Shown: positions 1 through 11,480 of the stretch, one piece after another
How the letters are laid out: each line of letters starts with the position of its first letter
Numbering within the stretch: the stretch's first letter is position 1
Origin: Purshia tridentata
Taxonomy: Eukaryota > Streptophyta > Magnoliopsida > Rosales > Rosaceae
DNA length: 64,000 nt
Direction of reading: 5' to 3'
NCBI GenBank assembly: GCA_003254885.1
Contig: QANT01000370.1
Span: forward strand, 1-64,000
The notes under the pieces: model-generated
The model's database searches: none
The model's input: only the letters and a program-made list of their open reading frames with translations
Told to the model about the DNA's origin: nothing
Position numbers and translations under genes: made by a program

Positions 1-786
1 TTGAATTAAATATTTTAATTTTTCACATATGTTACGGTTGGGTCTGTTTGGCACTGTTTTTTAAAAGTACTTTAGTAATGCTTTTACTAGAAATAATTAT
101 GTAAAGAAGCATACATAAATTTTCATAAATATTTTAAATGATTCATGCAAAAGTACTTGTAGTTCTTCTTAATAAAAGCACTTGTTAAATACTTTTCAAA
201 AAGCTATTTCTAATAACTCCAAAATACTTATATATATTTATGTTAAACACTACCAAAAGTACTTTTGCTAATTTAAAAGTATTTTTGGCAATTTTACAAA
301 GTTACAGTACATTAAAAAAATTTAGTAATTACAAATTAAAAAATTTCGCAGCGAAAGTTTCAGTCTCTTATCCAATTATGGGCATGACTGGCGCTGGGTG
401 TCGTCAAAAACACCGGCCTGTAATGTTGAATAGATGAGATTCCATAAAGATATGGAAAATATTTGATGTGGAGAAATTCAATTCACGATCTTTGGGTGGA
501 CCATAGGCTAGTAGCGACATGTAATGCCACTAAGACCTGCAAACTGCGCATTGCTTTCAATGTCGGATTGGCCCAAGAAGCAAATATTGTGGGTAATGAG
601 CCCATTGGGCTCTGAGACCGATACGAAGTCCAACCCCAGAAGATTGGGCCATAATCATATGAATGCTTGGCCCAACATAGCTCGGTAATTGAGTAACCAA
701 GCATAAGCAAGCATGCAAGTAGCCATTAACTGAATTAGTGTTACTATTAACAATATTAGAGGTACTTAACCGAACAATGATAACCC
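1..786. other. AT-rich intergenic DNA, no gene seen
   Basis: No open frame here resembles a protein. The stretch is AT-rich with many runs of short poly-A and poly-T. The first 430 bases repeat motifs such as aaaagtactt in both orientations, which suggests an old hairpin-type element, but I could not find clean ends. Confidence 0.5.
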
Positions 787-872
787 CAAGGAGTGAGATC
801 GATGCTGCTGTGTTGATGCATGCATGAATTTCATCATCATTCATTTGTGATGCTCTCTAATTTTCTTTCATT
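787..872 (-). pseudogene. decayed MIR157 precursor copy
   Basis: Read on the minus strand, this stretch keeps the order of blocks seen in the two intact MIR157 hairpins at 2.7 and 3.55 kb: a broken mature-arm block (tgctctcta survives on the plus strand, the rest has mutated), then tttcatcatc, a gatgctgct loop block and ggagtgagat. The expected star arm upstream of the ggagtgagat block is not recognisable, so the hairpin probably cannot fold into a normal precursor. I infer a third, dead tandem copy. Confidence 0.5.
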
Positions 873-960
873 TCTTAATTTTCTCATTTTATTGTTTGTT
901 AATAGTTCTAATTCAAGTATTTGACAGATATGATATGTGATATGTGACACGTGACGTACG

Positions 961-1472
961 CAGGGTCGGCTCAAGCTCAAGCAAGTAAGGTTTGGACTTT
1001 GGGCCACATTTTGAGAAAATGTCTCATTTGAAAATGAGTCTCTATACATATACATTAATAAGTTCAAATAAAAAATGAAAAATGATGGCCCCTAAACAGA
1101 AAAAAGACCTCATTTCATATAAAGTACTGTTTGATTCTAACACTTTCAAAAAATGGCCGAAGTGGAAAAAAGTGTAATGAGCTTAGTTTGAAACAAATTA
1201 TTTCTACCTATACTTTCATAAATATATAAAAGCCCAAATACAACAAATAAAAATATTGATCCCAAACATAAGGACAAATGTCTAATGAAACTGTTATGGT
1301 AAAACAAACAAACTTGAATATAAAACTTTAGAAAATAATATAGCATCTCAAAAGTCAAGAATAATGATTTTTTAATTAATTTTTTTAAAGAAAATTTATA
1401 TTTTAATAACAAATTTGAACCGCTTCTTTTTCGTTTTTGCCTTAGACCTCATTTTCAATTGAGCCGCCCTTG
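961..1472. mobile_element. hAT-type non-autonomous DNA transposon
   Basis: The ends are inverted repeats: CAGGGTCGGCTCAA on the left, and CAAGGGCGGCTCAA read inward from the right. The flanks are gacgtacg (953-960) and gacggacg (1473-1480), an 8-bp target duplication with one mismatch, as expected for hAT elements. The 512-bp interior shows no transposase frame. Confidence 0.75.
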
Positions 1473-1480
1473 GACGGACG

Positions 1481-2680
1481 TGTATATATTATGTTTTATA
1501 CTTTTTGTTGTGATTTAGTTTCATTTTAACTATCTAAAATACTCATGCTCACGCATACGACATATTATTTTTGTTAACCAAATTAATAAAATTAAGCATA
1601 TTTGCATCCTCCGATAGCAATGGTCAAAAAGTTACAAGGGCAATTGAGACAATCAAAACCACGGGGATCTTAATTAGTAGAAATGGACTCAAACTACAAG
1701 GATCACAAACGTAAACTTGATATTTCTCCAAATTTGTGGGAATATTATATGTAATTATGTGCACTTTTATAAATTAGGGTTCAGTTCTATTAAGAGTTCT
1801 TAAATACTTTCTCCTTGTTAAGAAAAACAAAACACCCAATTAAAGCGGAATAAGATGATTAGGCACCGATTTAGAATAACACAATTTAATCATATTAAGA
1901 AAAAGAGATACGACCACCAACCAATTAAATTAAGCTGCATTAAGATTAGAATAAGATAGAACAAAACTTGTTAGCACGCTAACTTAATTTGGTTGTAAGA
2001 TTACTTAGTAATTAACTTAGTTCCTATACAAACAACGAAGTTAATTAGTGACATAATTGTCATAAATGGAAGTAAATCTCAGCTTTGCGATGCTTCAGAT
2101 CACTATTTTCAACACTGTTAGATGTGGGTTGATGAGCTCTCTGAACATTAATTAGACCCTCGATCTGCTGATGCAAATTGATGATCTGCTGGTTGACTAT
2201 GGTGGTTGGTGCACCCTTGTGATCTTTTTTTTATATATATCTTTGTTGTTAGTCTTTTTGTTAGCCTGCCTACCTTGGGCTAGGCCTCCTTTCTGATTCT
2301 CTGGCTTCCTCTTTCCAGTCGAACTTGTAGTACTGTACTGATCTTCTTAGTTACTGTCTTGTCAAGTGCATGATCAGCAAACTGCAAAAGAGTGATGAAT
2401 TTATAGCACTCTTCGAGTATATGGAGAAAAGTGAAAGTGAATTCTCAGTATCATTACCCGGAGTCTCATATTGTGAATAAAATTTGATTTACCCAAAAAA
2501 AAGCATATATGTAGGGCAATAGAGTTCACACTTATTATCACTAATTTCTATACATTAATTCTATATTTCATTTCATCTTTTCCCAAGAATTAGATGACAC
2601 TTTTCATTTATATGCTTGTTATATTTCATACTCTAGACAAGATTGATAATTGGGACCTAGATGGAGAGGCATGGGATTGA
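1481..2680. other. intergenic, possible LINE-like 3' tail
   Basis: No gene is supported. Around 2200-2500 a less AT-rich stretch ends in aataaaatttgatttaccc followed by an A-run at 2494-2502. That would fit the poly-A end of an inserted reverse transcript (LINE or processed fragment), but no coding remnant is readable. The rest is plain AT-rich spacer. Confidence 0.3.
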
Positions 2681-2785
2681 AGGTGACGACAGAAGCATAG
2701 AGAGCACAAAGGAGTGAGATGCTGCTAATGTTCATGCATTTCATCATCTGTGCTCTCTATCTTCTGTCAACAAAAACCATGTGCT
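2681..2785 (-). ncRNA. MIR157: MIR157 precursor, copy 1
   Basis: The minus strand folds into a stem-loop. The mature sequence is at 2750-2770: a T followed by TGACAGAAGATAGAGAGCAC, which matches plant miR157 as I know it. The star arm lies at about 2685-2706 and reads GTGCTCTCTATGCTTCTGTC on the minus strand, pairing with it apart from one offset. The loop holds the atgatgaaatgcatg block typical of MIR156/157. The miR156/157 family silences SPL transcription factors and controls the juvenile-to-adult phase change. It lies about 800 bp from copy 2 on the same strand. Confidence 0.93.
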
Positions 2786-2793
2786 TCCCTAAC

Positions 2794-3073
2794 TTCTCTT
2801 CCAGATCCCACACAACAATTTAAGAAAGAGAGAGGCACCAACACATACATAATTTATTTCCTGATAATTAAACACATACGTACCCAATTAAAACTGCTAT
2901 AATTTATTTTCTGATAATTAAACACATACGTACCCAATTAAAACTGCTATAATTTATTTTCTGATNTTCTCTTCCAGATCCCACACAACAATTTAAGAAA
3001 GAAAGAGGCACCAACACATACATATTTTATTTCCTGATAATTAAACACATACGTACCCAATTAAAACTGCTAA
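2794..3073. repeat. duplicated block joined by a single N
   Basis: The block starting ttctcttccagatcccac at 2794 restarts right after the N at 2966 with only a few base changes. Inside the first copy a roughly 60-bp unit (ctgataattaaacacatacg and following) is itself repeated. The N suggests that two overlapping contigs or haplotypes were joined without merging. Confidence 0.8.
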
Positions 3074-3502
3074 CAGCTAGATTAGAATAAAACAAGTTAA
3101 TTAGTGGGATTTTTAATAAGCATATTAATTAAATATACATATATGTGGTTAAAGCAAAATTAAGTAGCAATTTAACTTGAAAGTAAAAAAACAAACAAAC
3201 CAATTAAAAGTAGGACTTAAGATGTGATTGCCTGACTGGATGAAAAGTATCCAAACAGGAAATTCGCAATCATATGCAATTATTGTGAATCAGTAAGTAC
3301 TGATCATGAGGTTTAAAAAAATGGAAAAAAAGATCGATGTATTCATACCAATTATATGTATGTCCTATATATTTCATATCACATCGATCTCAAAGAATTA
3401 GACCGCGATGCTTTTTACTATATGCTATACATCATGTAAAAACAAGATTGAAACATATATCTGGATATGGAATTTAAGCCGAAAGGGGGGAGGTAAGGGG
3501 CT

Positions 3503-3608
3503 GAAGGTGATGACAGAAGAATAGAGAGCACAAAGGACTGAGATGCTACCATGTGCATGCATTTCATCATCTGTGCTCTCTATCTTCTGTCAGCAAAATC
3601 ACCTCTGC
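3503..3608 (-). ncRNA. MIR157: MIR157 precursor, copy 2
   Basis: This is the second intact stem-loop on the minus strand. The mature region is at 3573-3593: a C followed by TGACAGAAGATAGAGAGCAC, so it shares the 20-nt core with copy 1 but differs at the 5' base if a 21-mer is cut. The star arm at about 3508-3532 reads GTGCTCTCTATTCTTCTGTC, and pairing extends outward (gaggtgatt with atcacctt). The loop is again close to copy 1. It lies nearest to the candidate promoter at 3871, so it should come first in the transcript. Confidence 0.93.
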
Positions 3609-3613
3609 CTCCT

Positions 3614-3619
3614 CAAAAA

Positions 3620-3650
<31 letters not shown>
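3614..3650. repeat. A-run plus (TA)n microsatellite
   Basis: A poly-A run followed by about 11 TA dinucleotides. It lies inside the presumed pri-MIR157 leader. Confidence 0.9.
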
Positions 3651-3651
<1 letters not shown>

Positions 3652-3870
3652 AAAGATATGAGCTAGAGACCATATATAAAACTTGATTTGTACCAAATAC
3701 GAACTTCAAATTGTGCTTAATTTCAAAGATAATGCATTTTTGGGTTGAAGGGTGGGGGGGTGGTGGGAGGTTTGGAGAGATTTTGGAGAGATCAGAAGGG
3801 TTGGGGAGAGAGAGGAGAAGGAACTAAAGATGGAGGTTGGGATGAGTTTAAGCTAGTTCTCAATACCACT

Positions 3871-3880
3871 ATTTATAGGG
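3871..3880 (-). promoter_or_regulatory. candidate TATA box of the MIR157 unit
   Basis: The minus strand reads CCCTATAAATAGTGG here, a close fit to the plant TATA consensus. About 30-100 bases downstream on the minus strand is a CT-rich stretch (opposite the GA-rich 3765-3835), common at plant transcription starts. Copy 2 then lies about 270 bases further on and copy 1 about 1.1 kb on. The start site is inferred. Confidence 0.5.
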
Positions 3881-3899
3881 AAAATCTATGCATCTAGCC

Positions 3900-6528
3900 G
3901 TTTTTTTCATGAGATACAAAACGAATAAAGCGTTGCCGTGTACAATAAATCATGATAATTATATGCCTATGTCTCTCACGCAATGGGGTGTATGTAGTCA
4001 TGTACAAAACAAATCCCGGGAAGTTCTTTCATGAAATATTGGCTGGGGTTTAGTCATGCATATACTACCATATTGTTCAACTATATTTGTGCTCATCAAA
4101 TATAGTTCTCCTTTTCGGTTTTCCCTTCAGGATCTTTCTTTTTTTCTAAATTGAAATCGTTGGATCCTCCAAATTGTACATAAAAAATATTGTTCATTTG
4201 AACTCAAATAATGATCATGTTAAACAAATGCTAAACGTTTTTTTATTTGATTAAATTTTGTACATATTATTCTTAAATAAGTAATTGAAAAATAAACGGT
4301 TTTAATTATTAAAACTCAAAGGCTGAAGGAATCACTTTTGCAGATATTCAATATTAAACTTTTCTATATATATATATATATATACATGTAATATAAAGAG
4401 TAATGATTGATTACACATTCAATGAAAAATTGACTTAATTTATAATATAGATTGAAAAAAAAGTAAATTACTCTTAAGTCACAACTAATCTCCACATTTA
4501 GTCTTAAGCTTCTGCTTTTACTACCGTTAGTTTCATGCCATTATTTTGTCATCATGTTTATTTTAAAGCCATTATTCATTAATTTTTGAAGATAATTATT
4601 ACAATTAATTAAAAGGTAATATATAATAGCATGCATGCTCTCTTTTCAATTATATGTATATGTTTCAATGTGTGTTAAGACCATCAAAGTCAAGAACAAG
4701 TACTGGAAGTACGTTTCAAAATTAAATTAAATTAAAACGTTATGATTTAAAGTGTAATTCTTTCATTTCTAAAGTGTACATTCTTATTGAGTTAAGATTT
4801 AGTTTAAGTTTTTTTTTGAGTTACACTTTGGTTTAATTTTTTTGTTCTAGCGTTATATATGTCAAGATTACACTTTATAATTTGGTAGAATTATACTTTA
4901 CTTAATTTTTTTCTTAAGAATTTTTTGTTTTTTGTTTTTATATTTTTATTGCTGAATTTTTTTTTCCTTAAAAATGTATTTTGTGACTTATTAATTAATA
5001 ACTATATTTGTTCTGGCTTGAAAATAAATAAATTTAAAATTTGAATTTATGACTAAAAAATATGATAAATTGTGAATTATTAATAAAATACTCTAAAAAA
5101 AATCGAACTACACAATGACCAAGGTAAAATAATTCTACTTAATTGCAATAAATGAAATACCATTTTTTTTTTGTCAGTATGTGATACTGTCGATCAAATA
5201 GATAGGAACACATTCCAGATATTAATTAATGCTCAAGTTCAAAAGCAAAAACCTCTAAATTAAGCAGTTGTTGAGTTAATGGTTAAAATAATGTAAAATA
5301 TACGACATTTTTTATACTATTTTCATACAACATCTCTAATAATTAAGAATAAATTTTATCCATACAATAGATCAGCTCTACTAGAATTGCAGTGTCTGAT
5401 GCATGGGTGCACCGACTTGAGCAGATTAGGAGATCGATATATGCTGGCTCGATCAAGTGTTGAATATATTAATTTATCTTCTCGTTAGCTGGTGTGTAAC
5501 GTTGTTTATCGCGATTCGTGTTTGCGATCGAGGGAAAGAGAGGTCCTACTTCTTCTCCTTGCATGCATGAGCATAAAGTTGTTCAACTTTTACCACAATG
5601 TATGCATGTGATCCCAAAAGGATTAGTAAACTTTGATGAGAGGGGCTCATATGGTTTATGTGTTGATTTTTTTAATCTTATCCTGATTTAGTTGATATTT
5701 TTACAAGAATGATTCTTAAGAAGGTATAAAAACAAAAATAAACGGTTCGCAGTATCGAACTACATTATTAAATATTACACAAAGAAGATATTCTTAACTT
5801 TTCTTTAAATAAGAACATCTTCTTTGTGTAATACGTATATATAAATAATTTATAAAATTTAAGCGTCTGACACGTGTAACGCATATATCCGAGTCCGGCC
5901 AAACGATTTGTTTTCAAAACAAGACAGCAGACTGGCGTCAAGATTCGGCAGGCATGCAAGTTGCAAGTTGCCAAGAAGAGCTTGGAGATAAAGGATTTAA
6001 AGCAAAGATTGAGTTGGAGACTCCCCCACCACTAAGGCCTTATCTTTCGAATTTCGATTACTCTCATCAGCTTCTTCTAGAGAGTTATGGGAATGGGACC
6101 TTGATATTATTGCAATGATAAATTGGGTGGTGACCGCTCATCGATCATATCCGGCAACCTGTCATTTCCCCATGGCTTCACCCTTAGTCGTCCACCTGTC
6201 ACCATGCATGCACTCTCCATCGCCTCGATTTTATATTTTTTGCTTATAGTCTTTGTCATCTTAATCTAGTGCGCACCAAAAGTCTTGTCATTGCTAATTA
6301 GTTTAAGTCATTTAATTCAATGATTCCATTACTCGATCGATTATGCTAGCAAATATCCCTAAAGAGTTCGCTACTCGAATAGAAAAAAGACCATTAATTC
6401 TAACACAATTCTCCTTCAACGAACCAATTCTCTAATTCCATTGTTATAGACACGAGAGCTTCTTTGTTATAGTTTATATAATAGTGTCCATGTATACATG
6501 AATATTTAACAGTGAAGAATGTATACCC
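3900..6528. other. AT-rich intergenic DNA upstream of MIR157
   Basis: No protein gene is seen. A TA repeat sits at about 4366-4386. The 3.9-4.3 kb part would be the far-upstream promoter of the MIR157 unit. A strong short hairpin at 5773-5834 is listed separately. Confidence 0.5.
5773..5834. repeat. short near-perfect inverted repeat
   Basis: The arms attacacaaagaagatattctta and taagaacatcttctttgtgtaat pair at 22 of 23 positions around a loop of about 13 bases. This could be a miRNA-like hairpin, a tiny foldback element or chance. No known miRNA is recognised. Confidence 0.6.
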
Positions 6529-6531
6529 TAA

Positions 6532-6833
6532 GTCCTTGTTTGATATCTAAGATTAGAATAAAAATGATAAATGGTAAATTCATGTGTATTTAAGAAAAAA
6601 TATGGAGTGTTTAATTTGAAGGAAAAAAATGGAAAGAAAATGACTTAGGTACAAAGAAAATTTTATCCTTACTAAACCCCTACCATTTTGAAGGAATTGG
6701 AAGGGATAAGTTTTCTTTATAATTTATCCATCTTATTTCCATCTTCTTTCTTCAAGTTAGAAATTTCTTTTTCAAATACACATGAATTTACCATTTATCT
6801 TTTCCAATCCAATCCAAGCAATCAAATGAGGCC
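6532..6833. mobile_element. Tourist-like MITE, copy A
   Basis: The terminal inverted repeats are GTCCTTGTTTGAT on the left and GGCCTCATTTGAT read inward from the right, with the similarity running about 65 bases into each arm (ataaatggtaaattcatgtg on both). The element is flanked by TAA at 6529-6531 and 6834-6836, the 3-bp target of PIF/Harbinger transposons. It has no coding content. Confidence 0.75.
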
Positions 6834-6836
6834 TAA

Positions 6837-7131
6837 TGTCTTGTTTAGTACATAAAATAGTATTAGATAGGATATATAAATGACTAAATTCATATGTATT
6901 AAAGAAAAAAAAAAGGTTTCTAACTTAGAGTTATAACATGTTTTAAGATTGACTAATCATAAGAAAAACTTATTTTTTTTCAATCCCTCTCAAAATGAGA
7001 GAATTAAATAATTCATCTTCTTCTCATCAACTTCCCTTAAGTTAAAACACTTATTCATATTCTTTCATCAACACACATAAATTTAATCATTTATCCTATC
7101 CAATATTATTCTATGTATCAAACAAGACTAC
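6837..7131. mobile_element. Tourist-like MITE, copy B
   Basis: The arms begin GTCTTGTTTAGTACATA on the left and GTCTTGTTTGATACATA read inward from the right. The family resemblance to copy A is clear. It starts directly at the TAA that ends copy A. The exact ends and target duplication are uncertain by a few bases. Confidence 0.6.
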
Positions 7132-7664
7132 TAATAAAAATATATAATCATTAATATTCAAGAGTACGTTGAAACTGTAATTATATAATGTTTGATAATT
7201 GTATTTTAGAATTTTTTATAAACTCATTAATTCTCTCTCATTACTAAATGATAAATTCTTTTGTCAAACGCATTCTCAAAATATGCACATTCAATCACAA
7301 TGAAAAAGTTTAAACACCCAACAAATTTTTCTTTATCCCCCTTTTGATCTTATAATTTGGATTTTTAATTGTGGGGTTTAAAGTTACCAAAATCCTAAAT
7401 CCTAAGCTCTAGAGAGTTTTCACACCTTAATCATCAACTAAATTGGGGAAATTAATTTTCAAAATAGTTGGACAAAAACAATGTGAACTTTACTTTCGAT
7501 TTGAAAGAGACTATAGAGTATGAATCAAAACTCTCATTGTAAATATGTATTAAATACTTTACAGCTCCAGCAAAAGATTTTGTACTTGCGTAAGTATATA
7601 TGGAAGACATACGTTGAATTATACCATAACTGATTTTAAAGAAAATGAAGTATCTAATCTAAAA

Positions 7665-7840
7665 CAACAATGCTACACTTACTACATTTTCATATTATAA
7701 TTTTATACCAACTTATATGGCATTCATACATTAGACACTAAAAAAATAAAAATAAAAATCCTAACAATAAGAAAAAACTCTGTTCAGTATAATGATGACG
7801 TGTAAGATAGTATAAAAATGTGGTAAAAATAGTATTATTG
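7665..7840. mobile_element. Mutator-like MITE, copy 1
   Basis: A 176-bp element with inverted ends (CAACAATGCTACAC left; CAATAATACTATTT inward from right). The perfect 9-bp direct repeat aatctaaaa stands on both sides (7656-7664 and 7841-7849), as Mutator-type transposition leaves. The interior shares the cattcatacatt block with the copy at 22,133. Confidence 0.75.
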
Positions 7841-8109
7841 AATCTAAAAAATTAATTAGAATAGGTGGAAAAGGTCCAAAATCTTGTATATATACTTCCC
7901 TGAGCATATTTTGATCAATTTGTCCATTGCTTTTCTGCTCTTAATTTTTTTATTTAAGAAAACGGATTGCAAATGACAATGAAGAGTAAAAGACCTAACC
8001 ACGTACCAAAAGGAAAAATAAATACATTGATTCATGAGGAAGGTGTTCTTAAGTAAGACAAATGACACTATATTACACACAAACTTTTATTATTAGTTAT
8101 GAGCTTAAA

Positions 8110-8930
8110 AAAATTGGTCCCCAATTTCAAATCTCCTAATTATTAAAATTTTTTTTTCTAAACCCCCATCCATCTATAAACTCTCTCAAAATCTCTTAAA
8201 ACTTATAGTACTTTTACCCTTCTGACACACTTTGACATGCGCACTCAGTATAACTGTAAAATTGAAACTAAATTAAAAATTAAAACACTGAAACTGGATT
8301 TCAGAAATATAATTGCACTAAAAAATCACTACAAATAATTACACCATTATTTTTCTTAAGAAAAAAAAACTTTAATTATATCATTACTTGACAAAACAAA
8401 AAAATAAATCATTTAGTTCACTAAAAATTGAATTAATTTTCACAAAAAATAATTTCACTAAAAATTGAATTTAGTTTCAATGAATTAAAAAAAAGGGTAT
8501 TAAAATAAACTGAACTTTTGAAATTTAGTTTCAGTGTAACTGAACTTCTGAAATTCAATTTCACTTGTAATGTAACTATATTTCAGAAATACTGAAATAA
8601 AATTATACTGGGCGCGCGTTAGAAAGAGTTTCTAGATATGGATGAGAGTTTAGACAAAATTTTTTAGTGGTTAGAGGGTTTAAAATTACGGATTAAAATA
8701 AAAAACATAAATAAAAAGATGTTAAAAAATGGGTATTCTAAAATTAACAAAACATAAATATAATTTTATAAAAATTAAAAACAAATAAAAAGGGTATAAT
8801 CAGAATTTCGAAAAAGAAAAAGTCAACTTTAGATGGTTGAGTTTTTAGAAAATTTTAAGTGTATAACTGGGGGTTTTGGGCGAATTTGACTTTGGGTGGG
8901 GGTCATGAGAGAATCAAGTTTTAATTAAGG
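8110..8930. repeat. degenerate fold-back element
   Basis: The two halves are loosely inverted copies. For example, aaacccccatccatctataaactctctc near 8162 faces gagagtttagacaaaattttt...agagggttta near 8644-8680, and both halves carry ctgaaatt/ttcagaaat blocks. It looks like an old palindromic transposon; I could not set the ends. Confidence 0.35.
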
Positions 8931-9072
8931 GTTTATAAATATTTACATTAGAAAAATTGTCCCTTCTCAAAAAAAAAAAATTTAGAAAAATTCTATGTGA
9001 CAGTAATATTACATGACATAATACTAATTTATGAGTTCATTCAATTTATAACACGCATGTGCAAAACACTTA

Positions 9073-9601
9073 GAGTCCATTTGATTCTTAAATTTGGATT
9101 TGGATTTGGATTTCAAATTTATGCATTTGAAATCCATATAATTGAAATCTCTATATTCGAAATTCTATTGTTTAGATACAAATTGTAGAAGTGAGGATTT
9201 CACTGACTATTTCAATTAAAATTTTTTTTGATAATTTTAAATTTTAAATATATGATTAAGAATAAAAAATAAGAGGTGACCGAAAAAATCGTCAAAGGGG
9301 GGTCGGAAAAAGTGGTCGGAAAAGTCACCGGAAGTGACCGAAAAAGTCATCTGAGGTGCCTAGAAAAGTCAACGAAAGTGGTTGGAATAGTGTCAGAGAT
9401 GATCGCCAGCAGATGTGGTTGGAGGTGAGGGAGAGAGTTGTAAAAAGTACTTGAAATCCATTAATTTAGCTTTCCAAAATTCATTTTGAATTTGGGCCAA
9501 ATTCAAATATACTATTTTAAATCAATCCAAATAGGTGAATTTAGCTATGAGCTCTCTAAATTCAAATCTAAATCTAAACCACCCTTTATCTAAATAGACA
9601 C
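9073..9601. mobile_element. Tourist-like element with GTGACCG repeats
   Basis: The inverted ends are GAGTCCATTTGATT and GTGTCTATTTAGAT (inward from right). TTA flanks both sides (9070-9072 and 9602-9604), which fits PIF/Harbinger. The centre (about 9278-9400) is GC-richer and repeats short variants of gtgaccgaaaaagtc. No transposase frame. Confidence 0.65.
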
Positions 9602-10274
9602 TTAATAATAAGAATTCAAACTTAATAATTTAAATAGTCATTAATGTAACGGTATGATGATTTAAATGAATTTGTAATAACATGTAATATATTAAGATCA
9701 ATTTCTCAGTTAGCTAGGGCTATATCAAGGAAGAATAATGCATGACAAGTGGCTATTACTGTTTGGGTATATATTGTATTGTTTTGCGCCCGCAATGAAA
9801 AGCTAACCACCGAATTCCTAGACTTATCTCTTTTGGGTTTACAACTTTCGCCGACAAGAAAGTTATGAGTCATGACTTCCACATTTGGGTTGGGAAGCTC
9901 AACGTACAAACTTTCCACTGTGTTATCCAATTAACCACATAATTTTGTGCTGCTGCACCTGCAGAAAAAATAAAAAAATATATTGAATTTCTTAAAATAG
10001 CATCAATTGAAACTCCAACTTTCTTCACGTACAATCGATCTCTATCACTCTCCCTTTTCCAAAGTATTATGTGAACTCCAACTTATAATTGTTTGACAAT
10101 TACATTTTATATACATCTTAAAACAAGTAAAGAAGTGAAAAATGAAAATATTGAAGGTTTTCAAAACTAAAACTACATGCCACGAGAAGTGTGATAATAA
10201 TTTGTAAGACAATTAATTATCGAAATCTAAATCAAAATGTGAGAAATAGACAAAACAAAGTCTCTCAACCTCAT

Positions 10275-10441
10275 GAATAGTGCAAACTAAAGAGAAGAGT
10301 GTGGATGTTTGACTGGGGGATCTTTTCAAAAGTGGTGCGGAAGCATATATTATTCAGTGAATAGTGCAAACTAAAGAGGAGTGTGGATTTTTGACTTGGG
10401 GATCTTTTCCAAAGTTGTGTGGAAGCATATATTATTCAGTA
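10275..10441. repeat. 84-bp tandem duplication
   Basis: Two adjacent copies begin gaatagtgcaaactaaagag at 10275 and 10359 and end ttattcagt. They differ by a small indel and a few substitutions, so the duplication is not very recent. Confidence 0.9.
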
Positions 10442-10838
10442 CTTTTTCTGCTTTTGATCGGGTTATCTTTATTCTACGATCCGATATCTTTCTGTCAATC
10501 TTATTGCTATTCATTGATCACCTCACCTTTTGCCTTTTCTAGCCCGACAACTCTGTCCATATATATCTTCTTCTTTGCATCCTTTGATAACTTTGCATCC
10601 AAAAACATACAAATTTTAGAATTGGAATAATTAATCCAATTAACCAATCCTCTAGTTTTATCTTTATACAGCTCTATATATGCCAAGGAAATTTAATTTG
10701 ATGCTTCTCACAAACCCTTTATGAAAAATATATTCGATAACCAAGCTTTAATGGTAGACAACATTCCTACATCATTCATATTTGATAACCAACCTTCGAG
10801 ATGTTTGTTTTAATCAATAAATGGATCATTAAAGCTTG

Positions 10839-10902
10839 CACACTTTGTGACCTTCGCCATTGAATATAAACACACTTTGTGACCTTCGCCATTGAATATA
10901 AA
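10839..10902. repeat. 32-bp perfect tandem duplication
   Basis: The unit starting cacactttgtgaccttcg occurs twice in a row with no mismatch seen. Confidence 0.9.
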
Positions 10903-10911
10903 CGTACCCTT

Positions 10912-11480
10912 CTAGGCTTTCTCAAATTTTCCATTTAGAAAGCTAGGCAATCTTGACACCCATTTTCTAGATTTGATAATCATAACGTATAGAATATAGA
11001 TATTGCAAACAAAATATGGATGGACGACTTTAGCATGGTCATTAAAGTCAATCCCTTGCATTTTTTTTGTAGCCCATTGCTGTGAGCCTAACCTTGTAGG
11101 TCTCTGAATGGCCACAAGAAAAAATACCTTGTATCTAGCTAGGTCTCCGAATGGCCAAGAGAAAAAAATAACCTTTTAGGTCTCTACTTTACCGTCCGAA
11201 TCTTTCTTCATCTTTCTTCATCTTGGAGACCCACTTCTTGCTTATAGGTTCAATCTTGGAGGTAGGTGCACCAAAAATTTAGACTTGATTGTTACGGATA
11301 CATTGAATTCATCTTAGATTTCATGGCCTCTAGCCATTTGCTCTAATAGATGTCTTGCATGACCTCTTTGTATATAGTTAGTACGTAGGACCCATTATGT
11401 TCTCACTATCATCACACTTTGATGAATCAAATTTAATTTCGAGTGCCTTAATCATCCTACTGGTTTCATGTGGAGGTTGT
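10912..11480 (-). pseudogene. Ty1/Copia reverse-transcriptase remnant
   Basis: On the minus strand, broken frames still show Copia RT landmarks in order: EAMKSKMNSM, then a lysine-rich block with DGKVET, then ARLTAMGYKK (the usual KARLVAKGY region), then FNDHAKVVHP and FLNGKFEKA. Stops and frameshifts break it. The remnant covers only the start of RT; no other domain follows in this orientation. Confidence 0.6.

Larger units (their letters stand above)
9605..10911. other. intergenic DNA with two small tandem duplications
   Basis: No gene is supported. The stretch holds an 84-bp tandem duplication at 10275-10441 and a 32-bp tandem duplication at 10839-10902, both listed separately. Confidence 0.5.

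Noticed and set aside
557-844. 95-codon minus frame across the decayed MIR157 copy
   Set aside because: Low-information peptide with no homology; the nucleotide similarity to the miRNA precursors explains the sequence better.
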